Shown here: positions 36,143-44,805 of the stretch, one piece after another
Position numbering within the stretch: the first letter of the stretch is position 1
Layout of the letters: every line of letters begins with the position of its first letter
From: Virgibacillus aidingensis
Lineage (GTDB): Bacteria > Bacillota > Bacilli > Bacillales > Amphibacillaceae
DNA length: 64,000 nt
Direction: 5' to 3'
Assembly (NCBI RefSeq): GCF_010994035.1
Contig: NZ_WIXN01000001.1
Coordinates: 124,001-188,000 of the forward strand
The notes under the pieces: generated by a model
Database searches by the model: none
The model's input: only the letters and a program-made list of their open reading frames with translations
Told to the model about the DNA's origin: nothing
Program-made: the position numbers and the translations under genes

Positions 36143-36360
36143 GGAGTCAGCATATGGTCGGCAGAATTTGCAATATTGACGGCTGAGGATAATTTACCTA
36201 TAATGAAAAATTGTATATAAAAAAACGAGCAAGCCGATGGGGTAATCTTTAATGATTATTTGTAGGGAACAGGCAATTAATCAGATTCCATCCAACGGTC
36301 TTTAATGAGGTGGAAGATTTTGTTTAAGACACTTGCTCCTAAAAAATTAGGAGGAAAAGC

Positions 36361-37908
36361 GTGCGTAAAAAAGGCAAAAGACTTGATTGGCCTGTATTTA
36401 TTATTAGTGGCGGTTTTTTAATTCTTTTTATCATTGTATCAGCTATAAATAGTGATATGGTCGGTAATACCATTACAACCTTATTTAACTATTCAGCTGA
36501 TTGGTTTGGAGCTTATTGGCAATTATTGCTGCTTGGGAATTTCTTTATTGGTATTGGCTTAGCGATATCAAAGTATGGAAAGGTAAAGTTAGGCAAACAA
36601 GATAAACCGAAATACAGTTATTTCCGCTGGGTAGCCATGATATTAGTAACACTGCTCGCAAGCGGAGGAGTATTTTGGGCGGCATCTGAACCAATGTATC
36701 ATTATATGGAAACCCCTCCTTTACATGGCGGCGGTGAGTTTAATGATGTATTTGGTGCAATGGCACATTCATTCATGCATTGGGGTTTTCTGGCATGGGC
36801 CATTCTTGGAACATTGGCATCCATAGTTATGATGTACGTACATTATCATAAAGGACTTCCTCTCAGGCCGCGGGGACTGCTTTACCCAATATTCGGGGAG
36901 AAGATATACCATAACAGTATAATCGGGTCTTCGGCAGATATTTTTTCTATTATAGCAACGGTTGCCGGGACGCTTGGCCCGCTAGGGTTTCTTGGACTGC
37001 AAATATCGTACGGGCTTAATCACTTATTTGATGTGCCCAATACGTTGACTGTATCTATTGCCGTAGTGATTGTGCTTGCAATTGTTGCAGCTATTTCCGC
37101 AGCAACAGGAGTAGATAGAGGTATTTTAACCCTGAGCCGCTATAATGTTGGATTTACGATTTTTCTTGCATTTGTCATTTTAATTATTGGTCCGACATTG
37201 TTTATTATAGATGCTTTTGTTGGCGGTACAGGATCCCACCTGCAAAACTTTTTCTCCATGACGTTATTTCGGGGAGACAATGCATGGTTAGGTGCCTGGA
37301 CCATATTCTTCTGGGGCTGGTTTATAGGTTATGCTCCGATGCTGATTGTTTTTATCAGCCGAATCTCCCGGGGAAGAACGATCAGGGAATTAATTATTGC
37401 CGTATCCATTACGGCACCTTTGGTAAATAATTTTTGGTTCTCCGTAATAGGGGGAACAGGAATTTTCTTTGAAATGGAAACACCGGGGTCTGTTTCCGGA
37501 CCATTAGGTGAAGCAGGTATGCCTGCTGCTGTGATGGCGATAACAGATCAATTGCCATTGGGTGTCTGGATGGGACTTGGCTTTTTACTTGTGTCGGTTA
37601 TTTTTGTTGCCACTACTGTTGATACGATGTCGTATACAGTTGCTGCAACTTTAACGGGGAATGATAGCCCAAGGAGATGGCTGCGTGTATTCTGGGCTAT
37701 GATATTCGGTCTTACCACAATAATGATTCTTTCCATCGGGGAAGACAGTATCACGTCCATTCAGAATTCTATTGTGATCACTGCGGTTCCAGTATCGCTG
37801 CTGCTTTTGCCGCCTTTATGGAACGCGCCAAGGATAGCAAGGAAAATGGCGCTGGAACAAGGACTCATTTGGCAGCGTGAGATGAGAAAGAAGGTAAGTA
37901 AATATTGA
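36361..37908 (+). CDS. BCCT-family betaine/choline/carnitine transporter
   Basis: The 515-aa protein has twelve helices and the BCCT signature FFWGWFIGYAPMLIVFISRI near residue 320 followed by SRGRTIREL. Earlier is the Gly-rich first half of the inverted repeat (ASGGVFWAASEPMYHYMETP near 100) with the Trp residues that bind trimethylammonium groups. It imports osmoprotectants, probably with Na+. The start is GTG at 36361 with AGGAGG 6 nt upstream. A terminator follows. With the orphan binding protein at 33.2 kb it fits a salt-adapted lifestyle. Confidence 0.93.
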   Translation: MRKKGKRLDWPVFIISGGFLILFIIVSAINSDMVGNTITTLFNYSADWFGAYWQLLLLGNFFIGIGLAISKYGKVKLGKQDKPKYSYFRWVAMILVTLLASGGVFWAASEPMYHYMETPPLHGGGEFNDVFGAMAHSFMHWGFLAWAILGTLASIVMMYVHYHKGLPLRPRGLLYPIFGEKIYHNSIIGSSADIFSIIATVAGTLGPLGFLGLQISYGLNHLFDVPNTLTVSIAVVIVLAIVAAISAATGVDRGILTLSRYNVGFTIFLAFVILIIGPTLFIIDAFVGGTGSHLQNFFSMTLFRGDNAWLGAWTIFFWGWFIGYAPMLIVFISRISRGRTIRELIIAVSITAPLVNNFWFSVIGGTGIFFEMETPGSVSGPLGEAGMPAAVMAITDQLPLGVWMGLGFLLVSVIFVATTVDTMSYTVAATLTGNDSPRRWLRVFWAMIFGLTTIMILSIGEDSITSIQNSIVITAVPVSLLLLPPLWNAPRIARKMALEQGLIWQREMRKKVSKY

Positions 37909-37913
37909 TGAAG

Positions 37914-37957
37914 AAAGAGTGCTTTTCCGGGACATCCATCCCGAAAAGCACTCTTTT
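37914..37957. terminator. Strong bidirectional terminator
   Basis: A 16-18-bp perfect stem (AGAGTGCTTTTCCGGGA and complement) with a 6-nt loop, A-run before and T-run after. Confidence 0.92.
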
Positions 37958-37994
37958 TGGCTGCCGATCATGTTTGTTTAATAAAATAAATGTG

Positions 37995-38180
37995 TCATTT
38001 CTTAAATAATGTTTTTAAGCCGAGGTACAGGACTGCAAGTGAAAATATAATGATGGCAAGACCACCAAGGATAGAAAAGAAATTGGCAATTTCAGCGGAT
38101 ATGACAGATGATATTGGCAGGTTAGCAAGCCCAAATCCAGCTAATATACAAGCTAAATAAAGTAAGGCCAGCTGTTGCAT
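37995..38180 (-). CDS. Small membrane protein, 61 aa
   Basis: A perfect AAGGAGGG 7 nt before the ATG starts a protein with two hydrophobic helices (LALLYLACILAGFGLANL and FFSILGGLAIIIFSLAVLYL) and a basic end (KTLFKK), suggesting a hairpin with the C-terminus in the cytoplasm. Function unknown. Confidence 0.7.
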   Translation of the reverse strand: MQQLALLYLACILAGFGLANLPISSVISAEIANFFSILGGLAIIIFSLAVLYLGLKTLFKK

Positions 38181-38293
38181 GATTTGTCCCTCCTTTCCAT
38201 ATATTTTATGAAATGGAAAGGAGGGGTGATTGTACGGCTGTTGTTTGTACTGGAAAAGCTGTCATCATCTGTTTAAATGAAAGAATGACGAGT

Positions 38294-38755
38294 TTAAAAA
38301 CATTGAAAAGATTGAATTCTGTTAAGGTCTATACCGAAATATACCCACCTGTTTCCCTGCCATCTGAACCCTGCAATAGAATTTCTGCCTACAAAGGTTG
38401 GATAAAACCAGAAAGCATCTCTCGTTGCCCAAATGTATGTGAAGCGGAATAAACATCCGCGAATTCCACCTGGATCTACTGCGAAGGTTTGAAACTGCGA
38501 CTGTTGGGGCACAAAAGGCGGCGGCGGTGTATTAGGCGGTGCTCCTGCCTGCTGCTGCGGAGGTATTTCGGATGGCTGCGCTCCGCCCTGCCAGGGAAAT
38601 CCGCCTTGCTGCCAAGGAAACTGGCTGCCCCCGCCCGGAAATGGTCCGCTCTGCCATGGGAATTGATTTCCGCCGGAGCCAAAGAGCTGTCCCATTAGGT
38701 ACCCCGGTAAGTTAAATTGTCTCTCTTCATTAAATGGCGGATGGTAGTGATGCAT
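38294..38755 (-). CDS. Pro/Gly/Gln-rich protein with conserved C-terminal domain
   Basis: AAGGAGG precedes the ATG. Residues 1-20 are His/aromatic-rich. Residues 25-90 are low-complexity with near-repeats of FPWQ (NQFPWQSGPF, SQFPWQQGGF, FPWQGGAQ) and a run of prolines. Residues 93-153 form a compact domain rich in Phe, Trp and Arg with two Cys (GGIRGCLFRFTYIWATRDAF near 96, last residues SFQCF). The layout suggests a surface, spore-coat or other assembly-forming protein, but I do not recognise the family. Confidence 0.6.
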   Translation of the reverse strand: MHHYHPPFNEERQFNLPGYLMGQLFGSGGNQFPWQSGPFPGGGSQFPWQQGGFPWQGGAQPSEIPPQQQAGAPPNTPPPPFVPQQSQFQTFAVDPGGIRGCLFRFTYIWATRDAFWFYPTFVGRNSIAGFRWQGNRWVYFGIDLNRIQSFQCF

Positions 38756-38848
38756 ACTATATCCTCCTTGTAAAATCGTATTCCATTTATTATATGGGTG
38801 TTTGTTCCGGATGGGGATTGATTTCGAAAAAATGGGCGGTTAGCGACC

Positions 38849-39475
38849 ATGCTTGTTCCTGTAGCATTGGCGATCTTCTGCAGCAGGATGGATGAGGTTC
38901 CTATGGAAGTAAATTATTTAGTGATAAATTTGACGCTTGCTTCAGTGGCTGCCTATATCCAATGCGCATTGATTGCAGAAGAAAAAGAGAAAAATACACT
39001 CCGCGGTTTAATGCTTTCCCCGGCCACAATACCAGAAATACTAAGTGGAAAAACTCTTGTCACCCTATTGATTACAATTATTACGATCTTGTTATGCATG
39101 ACGTTCACCGGGTATCAGCCGGCAAATATGACACTGATTTCTGCAGCCGTTTTACTATCTGCTATTTTCTACGTAATTTTCGGAACGATGCTCGGTATGC
39201 TGATCCGTTCGGTTGTCGATGCCTCCGTTCTTCTCTTGCCAATCATTCTGGTATTTGGATTTGGCAACATGATGACACCCATGATAGAAATGTATCCATT
39301 TTTATCTTTTCTAGAATATCTTCCAAGTTTTCAATTACTCGAGCTTGCAGTCAAGGTGGAAGAAGGGAAAGGGTTTTCAGGGGTATACCTGGAATTTCTC
39401 GTGATCGGTGTCTGGTTCCTGCTCACTGTTTTTTTAACCGTATTGGTTTATAAGAAACGGGAGGTAGATAATTGA
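38849..39475 (+). pseudogene. ABC-2 type permease with missing 5' end
   Basis: The 208-aa frame is a clear ABC-2 permease: a first helix (LVPVALAIFCS), the cytoplasmic motif ALIAEEKEKNTLRGLMLSPA near residue 40 and four or five more helices. It begins inside the first helix. No ribosome binding site precedes the ATG, an in-frame TGA lies 10 codons upstream, and the readable codons between them still look homologous (GRLATM). The usual first 20-30 residues and the ATPase gene are absent. It is probably a 5'-truncated remnant. Confidence 0.6.
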
Positions 39476-39591
39476 TGAAGAAGATTATTGATGTTGTATT
39501 TATTGTCGGTCTTATTATCGCTGTTTGGGAAAGTTTGTTTTTAATTGGTGGTAATGGAAAGGGGCGAAGCTGTGCGCATTCGCCCCTTTAA
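39475..39591 (+). pseudogene. N-terminal fragment of a binding-protein-dependent ABC permease
   Basis: An ATG overlapping the previous stop (TGATG), with GGGAGG upstream, starts MKKIIDVVFIVGLIIAVWES, the typical first helix of SsuC/thiamine-precursor-type permeases. After about 25 residues it runs into unrelated sequence forming the thiE terminator and stops at 38 residues. The rest of the gene is missing. The neighbouring thi operon suggests it once belonged to a thiamine-precursor transporter. Confidence 0.5.
39555..39590. terminator. Terminator of the thi operon
   Basis: GGGGCGAA/TTCGCCCC stem flanked by A and T residues, directly after thiE. Confidence 0.75.
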
Positions 39592-40208
39592 AGCTGTTTT
39601 ACGGTTTCTTCGATGTTATCTGCTTTGGCAATAGCGGAAATCACTGACACACCATCAGCTCCTGCTTCGATTACAGAAGCGGCGTTTCGTGTGTTAATGC
39701 CCCCGATGCCTACTATAGGTAGATTGGGATATTGACTACTTAATTCGGCTATCCATTCCAGGCCAACAGCAGATTTATCATGTGTTTTGGAGGAAGTGCC
39801 AAATATATCTCCTGCCCCGACGTAATCAACATATTCCAAGGGGCTGTCAGCGAGTTCATTTCGGGAAACGGATAAGCCTATAATTTTTTCCGGAAACAGC
39901 TTCCGCAATTTAACCACGGATGTATCACCCTGACCTACATGAATGCCGTCTGCGTCTAACACATTCACTAATTCCACATCATCATTCATAATAAACGGTA
40001 TTTTATTTTGCCGGCAGATAGCACGTAATTCTTTACCCAGGTTCACTTTGGCTTCACCGGTTAAAGCTCCTTTTCCTTTTTCCCGGAATTGAAATGCAGT
40101 AATCCCGCCTGCTGCTGCAGCCTTCAGTATTTCTGCAGGGTCCCGTTTACAATCCTGACTTCCCATAATAAAGTATTTGCGTAGTGATTTTCGAACATCA
40201 AATGGCAT
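39588..40208 (-). CDS. thiE: Thiamine-phosphate synthase
   Basis: Joins HMP-pyrophosphate and thiazole phosphate to thiamine phosphate. The 206-aa TIM barrel has FQFREKGKGAL near residue 34, NDDVELVNVLDADGIHVGQG near 75, GDIFGTSSKTHDKSAVGLEW near 130 and the phosphate-binding IVGIGGINTRNAASVIEAGA near 165. The ATG at 40208 with AAAGG 9 nt upstream is preferred to a GTG three codons earlier. It is the last gene of thiW-thiD-thiE. Confidence 0.96.
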   Translation of the reverse strand: MPFDVRKSLRKYFIMGSQDCKRDPAEILKAAAAGGITAFQFREKGKGALTGEAKVNLGKELRAICRQNKIPFIMNDDVELVNVLDADGIHVGQGDTSVVKLRKLFPEKIIGLSVSRNELADSPLEYVDYVGAGDIFGTSSKTHDKSAVGLEWIAELSSQYPNLPIVGIGGINTRNAASVIEAGADGVSVISAIAKADNIEETVKQL

Positions 40209-40261
40209 AAGCCCCACCTTTCTTAGTGTTGCAGTTAAAATTTTTATCCTGTTATTAGTGT

Positions 40262-41077
40262 TTATGACCTGTTCCCGGTCAATCTTTCATGGCGTCCGGC
40301 CCAATGGTTTGTTGGCCCATTTCCGCTGCCCAGGTCAAAGGAATGCTTAATGGCTGCAGTAACAAATTTTTTCGACTTTTGAACGGCTTCCTTCAGGGAG
40401 AGCCCCTGGCTTAAATAGGCAGTAATAGCTGCAGAATACGTACATCCTGTGCCATGTGTATTTTTTGTATCAATACGCGGTTCGGAAAAAACAGACAAGT
40501 CTGTGCCATCGTATAAAAAGTCTGTTGCGTCCCCGTCCAAATGGCCGCCTTTTACCAGCGCCGCACCAGCCTTGTATTTTTCTACAAGCATTACAGCAGC
40601 ATCCTTCATATCATCCAGGGAATAAATTTTCTTCCCAGTAAGGAATTCGGTTTCCGGAATATTCGGGGTGACAATTGCAGTTAATGGAAGTAAATGTTCC
40701 CGCAAATAATCCCGGGCATTCTCTGCAACAAGCGCATCACCGCTTGTTGCGACCATAACCGGATCCATCACATACGGCACCCCGATCTTCGAAATTTTAG
40801 CTTTCAGGGATTTCATCATATCGATATTTGCAATCATTCCTGTTTTAAAAGCATGAACAGGCATATCGGAAAAGACAGAATCCAGCTGTTCCTCGATCAT
40901 ACCAATGGGAAGGTGATGGACGTCCTGGACACCTGTTGTGTTCTGGGCAACAACGGATGTAATGACTGACATCCCATAGCTTTGCAGCTCCTGAAATGTT
41001 TTTAAATCTGCCTGAATACCTGCACCCCCGGTTGGATCTGTTCCAGCTATTGTAAGTGCACAATGGGCTTCTTTCAT
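40262..41077 (-). CDS. thiD: Hydroxymethylpyrimidine (phosphate) kinase
   Basis: Phosphorylates HMP and HMP phosphate in thiamine synthesis. The 271-aa ribokinase-fold protein has ALTIAGTDPTGGAGIQADLK at the N-terminus, TPNIPETEFLTGKKI near 137, LVKGGHLDGDATDFLYDG near 173 and the anion hole NTHGTGCTYSAAITAYLSQG near 205. TAGGAGG precedes the ATG. No thiM is present, so thiazole supply is by another route. Confidence 0.96.
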   Translation of the reverse strand: MKEAHCALTIAGTDPTGGAGIQADLKTFQELQSYGMSVITSVVAQNTTGVQDVHHLPIGMIEEQLDSVFSDMPVHAFKTGMIANIDMMKSLKAKISKIGVPYVMDPVMVATSGDALVAENARDYLREHLLPLTAIVTPNIPETEFLTGKKIYSLDDMKDAAVMLVEKYKAGAALVKGGHLDGDATDFLYDGTDLSVFSEPRIDTKNTHGTGCTYSAAITAYLSQGLSLKEAVQKSKKFVTAAIKHSFDLGSGNGPTNHWAGRHERLTGNRS

Positions 41078-41113
41078 TCTAAATTCCTCCTAGTTAACTA
41101 TTAATCTAGTAAA

Positions 41114-41599
41114 TTACACACGTATTAAACTGGTATGTTTTACCCTTGAAATGACAAACCAGCCGATGAAAGCTCCGGTTATGCTGCTTACCAGAAATGA
41201 AGGCATGAAAGCAAATGCGCCAACCGCACTTCCCATGAGAATGTGCGAAAATGGAACAGCAAACAATGCACCAATTACGCCGCTCCCAATGGCTTCCCCT
41301 CCGGCTGCAAGAGCTATCTTGTTGGATTTTTTATAAAGATAGCCTGCCACGAAGGCGCCAACCATTCCACCCGGAAATGCGAGTAATGTTCCGAGGCCAA
41401 GCATATTTCGAAGCAGTCCAATCATAAATGCGATGCCAACTGCCGGCCATGGTCCCAAGGTGACTGCTGCCATCACGTTTACGGCGTGCTGAACAGGGTA
41501 CGCCCTTGCCACACCGGCGGGAAACCATATAAGCTGTGCACCCAATGTTCCAATAGCAACAAAAACTGCCATGATGGTTAATAAACGGGTTCTATTCAT
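41114..41599 (-). CDS. thiW: ThiW thiamine-precursor transporter S-component
   Basis: The 161-aa membrane protein has five or six helices and ThiW landmarks: LGAQLIWFPAGVARAYPVQH near residue 19 and GLGTLLAFPGGMVGAFVAGY near 68. ThiW is the ECF S-component thought to import the thiazole moiety of thiamine, which fits the absence of thiazole-making genes. AAAGGAGG precedes the ATG. It is the first gene after the TPP riboswitch. Confidence 0.93.
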   Translation of the reverse strand: MNRTRLLTIMAVFVAIGTLGAQLIWFPAGVARAYPVQHAVNVMAAVTLGPWPAVGIAFMIGLLRNMLGLGTLLAFPGGMVGAFVAGYLYKKSNKIALAAGGEAIGSGVIGALFAVPFSHILMGSAVGAFAFMPSFLVSSITGAFIGWFVISRVKHTSLIRV

Positions 41600-41628
41600 T
41601 TTCTTCCTCCTTTTGGAAGAGGGGCGTT

Positions 41629-41661
41629 AAAAAAGCCAGATCCCATAAAAGGACCTGGCTT
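41629..41661 (-). terminator. TPP-riboswitch terminator
   Basis: On the minus strand AAGCCAGGTCC pairs with GGATCTGGCTT and is followed by TTTTTT, between the aptamer and thiW. It should form when TPP is bound. Confidence 0.88.
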
Positions 41662-41689
41662 GGATAAGCTGAAATAGATTGGACGTATT

Positions 41690-41795
41690 ATCCGACTACT
41701 TCCCTCCGCTGGTATTAACCAGATCAGGTCCATAAGAGTCAGAAAGTATTTTTGCACTTTCCTCTCAGCCCACATTTTGGGCACCCCTAGTAGTT
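41690..41795 (-). promoter_or_regulatory. TPP riboswitch (THI element)
   Basis: Minus-strand blocks appear in order: CTAGGGGTGCCC, GGGCTGAGAGG, CTCTTATGGACCTGATCTGG, TTAATACCAGCGGAGGGAAG. These are the pyrimidine- and pyrophosphate-sensing arms of the TPP aptamer. It controls thiW-thiD-thiE by premature termination. Confidence 0.97.
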
Positions 41796-41954
41796 GTGTT
41801 TTATATTTAATTACTTCCTAAAGGATAACAGAAAGATTTGCATTTGTCATGGAAAGTAAAACAATAGGCAAAATAATTATAAGATAGGTAATGTTGAATG
41901 GTGAATTGTATCAAATACATCAAACAGGCATTTTATATATAAATACGGATATAC

Positions 41955-42038
41955 AAAAAACGCCCAATCCCTTGCAGGACAGGCGTTTCAATATATGGAG
42001 CATAGCGGGCTCGAACCGCTGACCTCTTGTCTGCCAGA
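41955..42038. repeat. attL: 84-bp repeat (displaced 3' part of tRNA-Ala)
   Basis: Identical to 54857-54940. It contains the tRNA sequence from the anticodon arm to the 3' end plus the tRNA's terminator hairpin (AAACGCC/GGCGTTT). This copy lacks the 5' half of the tRNA and so is the original chromosomal 3' end displaced by integration. On the inner side the sequence diverges immediately. Confidence 0.95.
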
Positions 42039-42152
42039 GATAGACATACAATTTTTTCAGTTATGAATCAAAATGAAAACCATTGATTTATAGGCATTTG
42101 TAAGGTATATACTATGATTTAATCTTTTGTTTTTACTCAAATATGAGTAAAA

Positions 42153-42173
42153 GTGTCATCAAGGTGTCATCAA
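42153..42173 (+). promoter_or_regulatory. Left arm-type integrase sites (two copies)
   Basis: GTGTCATCAA occurs twice with a 1-bp spacer. The same pair in the same orientation occurs near the right end, so these are probably the sites bound by the N-terminal domain of the integrase. The rest of 42039-42454 is non-coding. Confidence 0.75.
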
Positions 42174-42454
42174 GAAATAAACGTATGTTCTTATAAAAGG
42201 CAAAGAAAAAATCCGGGGCGCATCTTCCCCGGAAAACAACCTAACTAGTCATATTATACCACATAATATTTTGGACTTAAGTATAACACTAAAGTCATGA
42301 AGCGGTCCACCATATGCAGGAAAGAAAAAAACACCATATAAAATGATGTTTACCGCTTTCACCTGACGAAGAAAGCGGGGAGAATGTAACAATACGCGTG
42401 TGCGTGTGAGTATTCCCCGGAAATGGGGAAAAGTTTTCACCTGTGGAAGAAAAC

Positions 42455-43648
42455 TTATATATAATCTTCATCCAACATATCGGCTATTTTTTGATCTGCT
42501 TCTTCCAGGTGGTGGCCATATATATTTATGGTGGTACTTATATTGGCATGTCCTAGGCGTTTAGAAATTGCATTGGGATGTGCATTTTTATTTATTAAAT
42601 CAGTGGCAGCAGTATGCCTTAGATCATGGAAGCGGATCTTTTTAAGTTTAGACTGACCGTTCTTTTCAGCTTCTGCATTCACACGGTCAAGAAACCTTCT
42701 CCACCATCTATTAGGTGAATCCTGATGTATTGGTTTGCCGAATAAGGAAAGAGTGTCACCTTCACTTTTACCTGGTGTGGAAAATACTAAGTTTCCGAAT
42801 GTGTCATCCCATAATTCAGCAGCAGCAGCTTTTTCTTCCCTTTTATGATGAATATGTTTCTGCAATTCCTTCATCAGCTTTTTAGGTGGAGCTACTTTAC
42901 GATTAGAGTTTTTCGTTTTAGTATCCTTTATTTGATAGCCTTCCTCTTTGGTATAACTTAGAGAATGGCGTACATGAATGGTATTTGTCGCAAAGTCTAC
43001 ATCCTCCCACCTAAGGCCGAGTAATTCCCCTTTACGCATCCCTGTTTTAAGTGCCAATTTTACCATAAGAACCATTTGCTTATTCTTTTCCTCATTCAGC
43101 AGCAGAAATAATCGTTTCAATTCCTGAGAATCATAAACATTTGTTTCTTTCTGTTCTCTTTTTGGGCGGTCTACTCCATCCATTGGATTTTCACTTATTA
43201 ATTTTAGTTTCAAAGCCAAGTTGAACAGATTATTAAATAAATTATAATGTTTCAATCGTGTATTAGATGACAGACCTTCTTCTTCAAGTTTTTCCATATA
43301 GTCATTTAACCGAACAAGAGTTATATTTTCTAATCTGATATTGCCAAAGGCAGGGATCATCCTACTGTCCAGCAGATAGGTGTATAATTCCATCGTTTTT
43401 GGTGCAAGCTGTTTTTTGGCTCTTTTCTTCCATAATTCCACAAAAGTACGAAACTTTGTATTAGATGGAGAAACATATTCCTTCCTTTCCACTTCAGCAA
43501 CAAATAAGGCAAGTTTCTTCCTGGCATCCGCAGGACTTTTGGCAGTCACTGTCTTAGTTTTACGGATCCGCTTCCCTTGTCCATCGAATCCGGCACTTAC
43601 AGTTAAATAGTATTTTCCATTTCCTCTATCCTGTATGGAACCAGCCAT
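42455..43648 (-). CDS. int: Tyrosine-recombinase integrase
   Basis: Inserts and excises the element at tRNA-Ala. The 397-aa protein has an N-terminal arm-binding AP2-like domain (about 1-58, KYYLTVSAGFDGQGKRIRKT), a SAM-like core-binding domain (about 65-160) and a catalytic domain with the full set: Arg205 (TGMRKGELLGLRW), His341 and Arg344 (HDLRHT), His367 (LGH) and Tyr377 (INIYGH). The length is typical of Gram-positive phage and satellite integrases. Its ATG follows the repressor stop with no gap, so both are expressed from one leftward transcript. It lies 416 bp from attL. Confidence 0.96.
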   Translation of the reverse strand: MAGSIQDRGNGKYYLTVSAGFDGQGKRIRKTKTVTAKSPADARKKLALFVAEVERKEYVSPSNTKFRTFVELWKKRAKKQLAPKTMELYTYLLDSRMIPAFGNIRLENITLVRLNDYMEKLEEEGLSSNTRLKHYNLFNNLFNLALKLKLISENPMDGVDRPKREQKETNVYDSQELKRLFLLLNEEKNKQMVLMVKLALKTGMRKGELLGLRWEDVDFATNTIHVRHSLSYTKEEGYQIKDTKTKNSNRKVAPPKKLMKELQKHIHHKREEKAAAAELWDDTFGNLVFSTPGKSEGDTLSLFGKPIHQDSPNRWWRRFLDRVNAEAEKNGQSKLKKIRFHDLRHTAATDLINKNAHPNAISKRLGHANISTTINIYGHHLEEADQKIADMLDEDYI

Positions 43649-44344
43649 TTAATCACCTTCCTTTTTGTTTTGATATTTTTTTATTAAACCGTCCACAATT
43701 TTATCATTTTCTTCTTTATCTAATCCATTACTTTCGAACAACATATCATGTTCAACAGACACAGAGACAATTCCCTCTATTTCTTCTCCGTTAAATGAAT
43801 CAAACCCCCAATCTAATAATAATTCATCTAAACTTTCCGAAATATCATTGACTATAAAAGGGGAAAGTTCTAGTTTATATTCTAATGTGTATTCAAAAGT
43901 AGGTGATAACGAAACCTTCAGTTCGTCTATATTTTTTTCATGATCTATTCCATATTGCACTATTGTTTTAAAGTTAAAATCGTATTTTTCCCCTTCATAA
44001 ATTAATTTACATTTTATAACTAGTTCTGTAGTTATTTCTGAGACATAGTCATAACTTCCTCCTTGACCTTCTAAAGTATATGTGTCTTCCACCATTTCAA
44101 CATTAGAATTATCTCCTATTATTTCAAAACCAAAATCTAAATCAATATAAGAAAATAGATCCCCTGGTTGACATCTGAAGAGCTCACATAACTGCTTCAT
44201 AGTATCGAACTGAACTCCCGCCCCAAGATTATTATACAGATTAGAAATTGTAGTCCTAGATAAGCTTGTCTTTTCTTTAACTCTTTGAATGTTTAATCCA
44301 TGTTTTGCCATTAAGACTCTCAAATTAGACTGTATGTAGCCCAT
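43649..44344 (-). CDS. XRE-type repressor of the element
   Basis: The 231-aa protein has a Cro/cI helix-turn-helix at the N-terminus (about 5-65: VKEKTSLSRTTISNLYNNLG) and a long acidic C-terminal domain of beta-strand character (about 80-230) that I do not recognise. It lacks the Ser-Lys autocleavage protease of LexA-type repressors, so induction may need a helper protein binding to it, as with SaPI Stl. It is divergent from the Cro-like gene and shares an operator region with it. Confidence 0.85.
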   Translation of the reverse strand: MGYIQSNLRVLMAKHGLNIQRVKEKTSLSRTTISNLYNNLGAGVQFDTMKQLCELFRCQPGDLFSYIDLDFGFEIIGDNSNVEMVEDTYTLEGQGGSYDYVSEITTELVIKCKLIYEGEKYDFNFKTIVQYGIDHEKNIDELKVSLSPTFEYTLEYKLELSPFIVNDISESLDELLLDWGFDSFNGEEIEGIVSVSVEHDMLFESNGLDKEENDKIVDGLIKKYQNKKEGD

Positions 44345-44394
44345 ATTTTACACCTCACTTTATTCTTTAATTAAATAATATCATAACTAATCAA

Positions 44395-44485
44395 AATAAC
44401 CAATAGTCTAATCAAAATGACTTGACAACCAATCAATAAGGTATTATGATTAGTACAACAGACTAAATAACCAATAGTCTAATCA
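44395..44485. promoter_or_regulatory. Lysogeny-switch region with 20-bp repeats and PR promoter
   Basis: A 20-bp sequence with core CCAATAGTCTAATCA occurs at 44395-44414 and 44466-44485. Between them is a rightward promoter TTGACA (44422-44427), 17-bp spacer, TATGAT (44445-44450). Further ACTAATCA-like cores occur at about 44384 and, inverted, at about 44447. The repeats flank the promoter and are probable repressor operators. Confidence 0.75.
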
Positions 44486-44522
44486 TTTTATAAATCTTAC
44501 TGGTTGATAAGGAGGGTAAAAA

Positions 44523-44750
44523 ATGATCGTTTTAAAATCCCGGGCGAAGTTTAACGAAATTATTGCTAAAAAAGGGTATTCTAAACGTTCGTTTGCAAGA
44601 AAAAGTGGTCTAGCTGAATCTACATTTATTCAAATATCAAACGGCAAGCAATCGCCTAGACCTGATACCGCTAAAAAAATTTGTGATGCCTTGCAATTAA
44701 AGTTTGACGACGTGTTTACTATTGAAGCAGCTAAAAAAAAGGTGTCTTAA
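44523..44750 (+). CDS. Cro-like XRE regulator
   Basis: The 75-aa protein is a single helix-turn-helix domain (FNEIIAKKGYSKRSFARKSG then LAESTFIQISNGKQSPRPDT). It is the first rightward gene after the switch promoter, with AAGGAGGG before the ATG, and probably opposes the repressor. Confidence 0.85.
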   Translation: MIVLKSRAKFNEIIAKKGYSKRSFARKSGLAESTFIQISNGKQSPRPDTAKKICDALQLKFDDVFTIEAAKKKVS

Positions 44751-44805
44751 TGATCAGAAAACCACTGAAAAAGGCATGTACAGCATATAAAAAGGAGTGG
44801 AACCA

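Noticed and set aside
41955-42038. A second tRNA-Ala gene at the left end
   Set aside because: Only the part from the anticodon arm to the 3' end is present; the 5' half is missing, so this is an att copy and not a functional tRNA.
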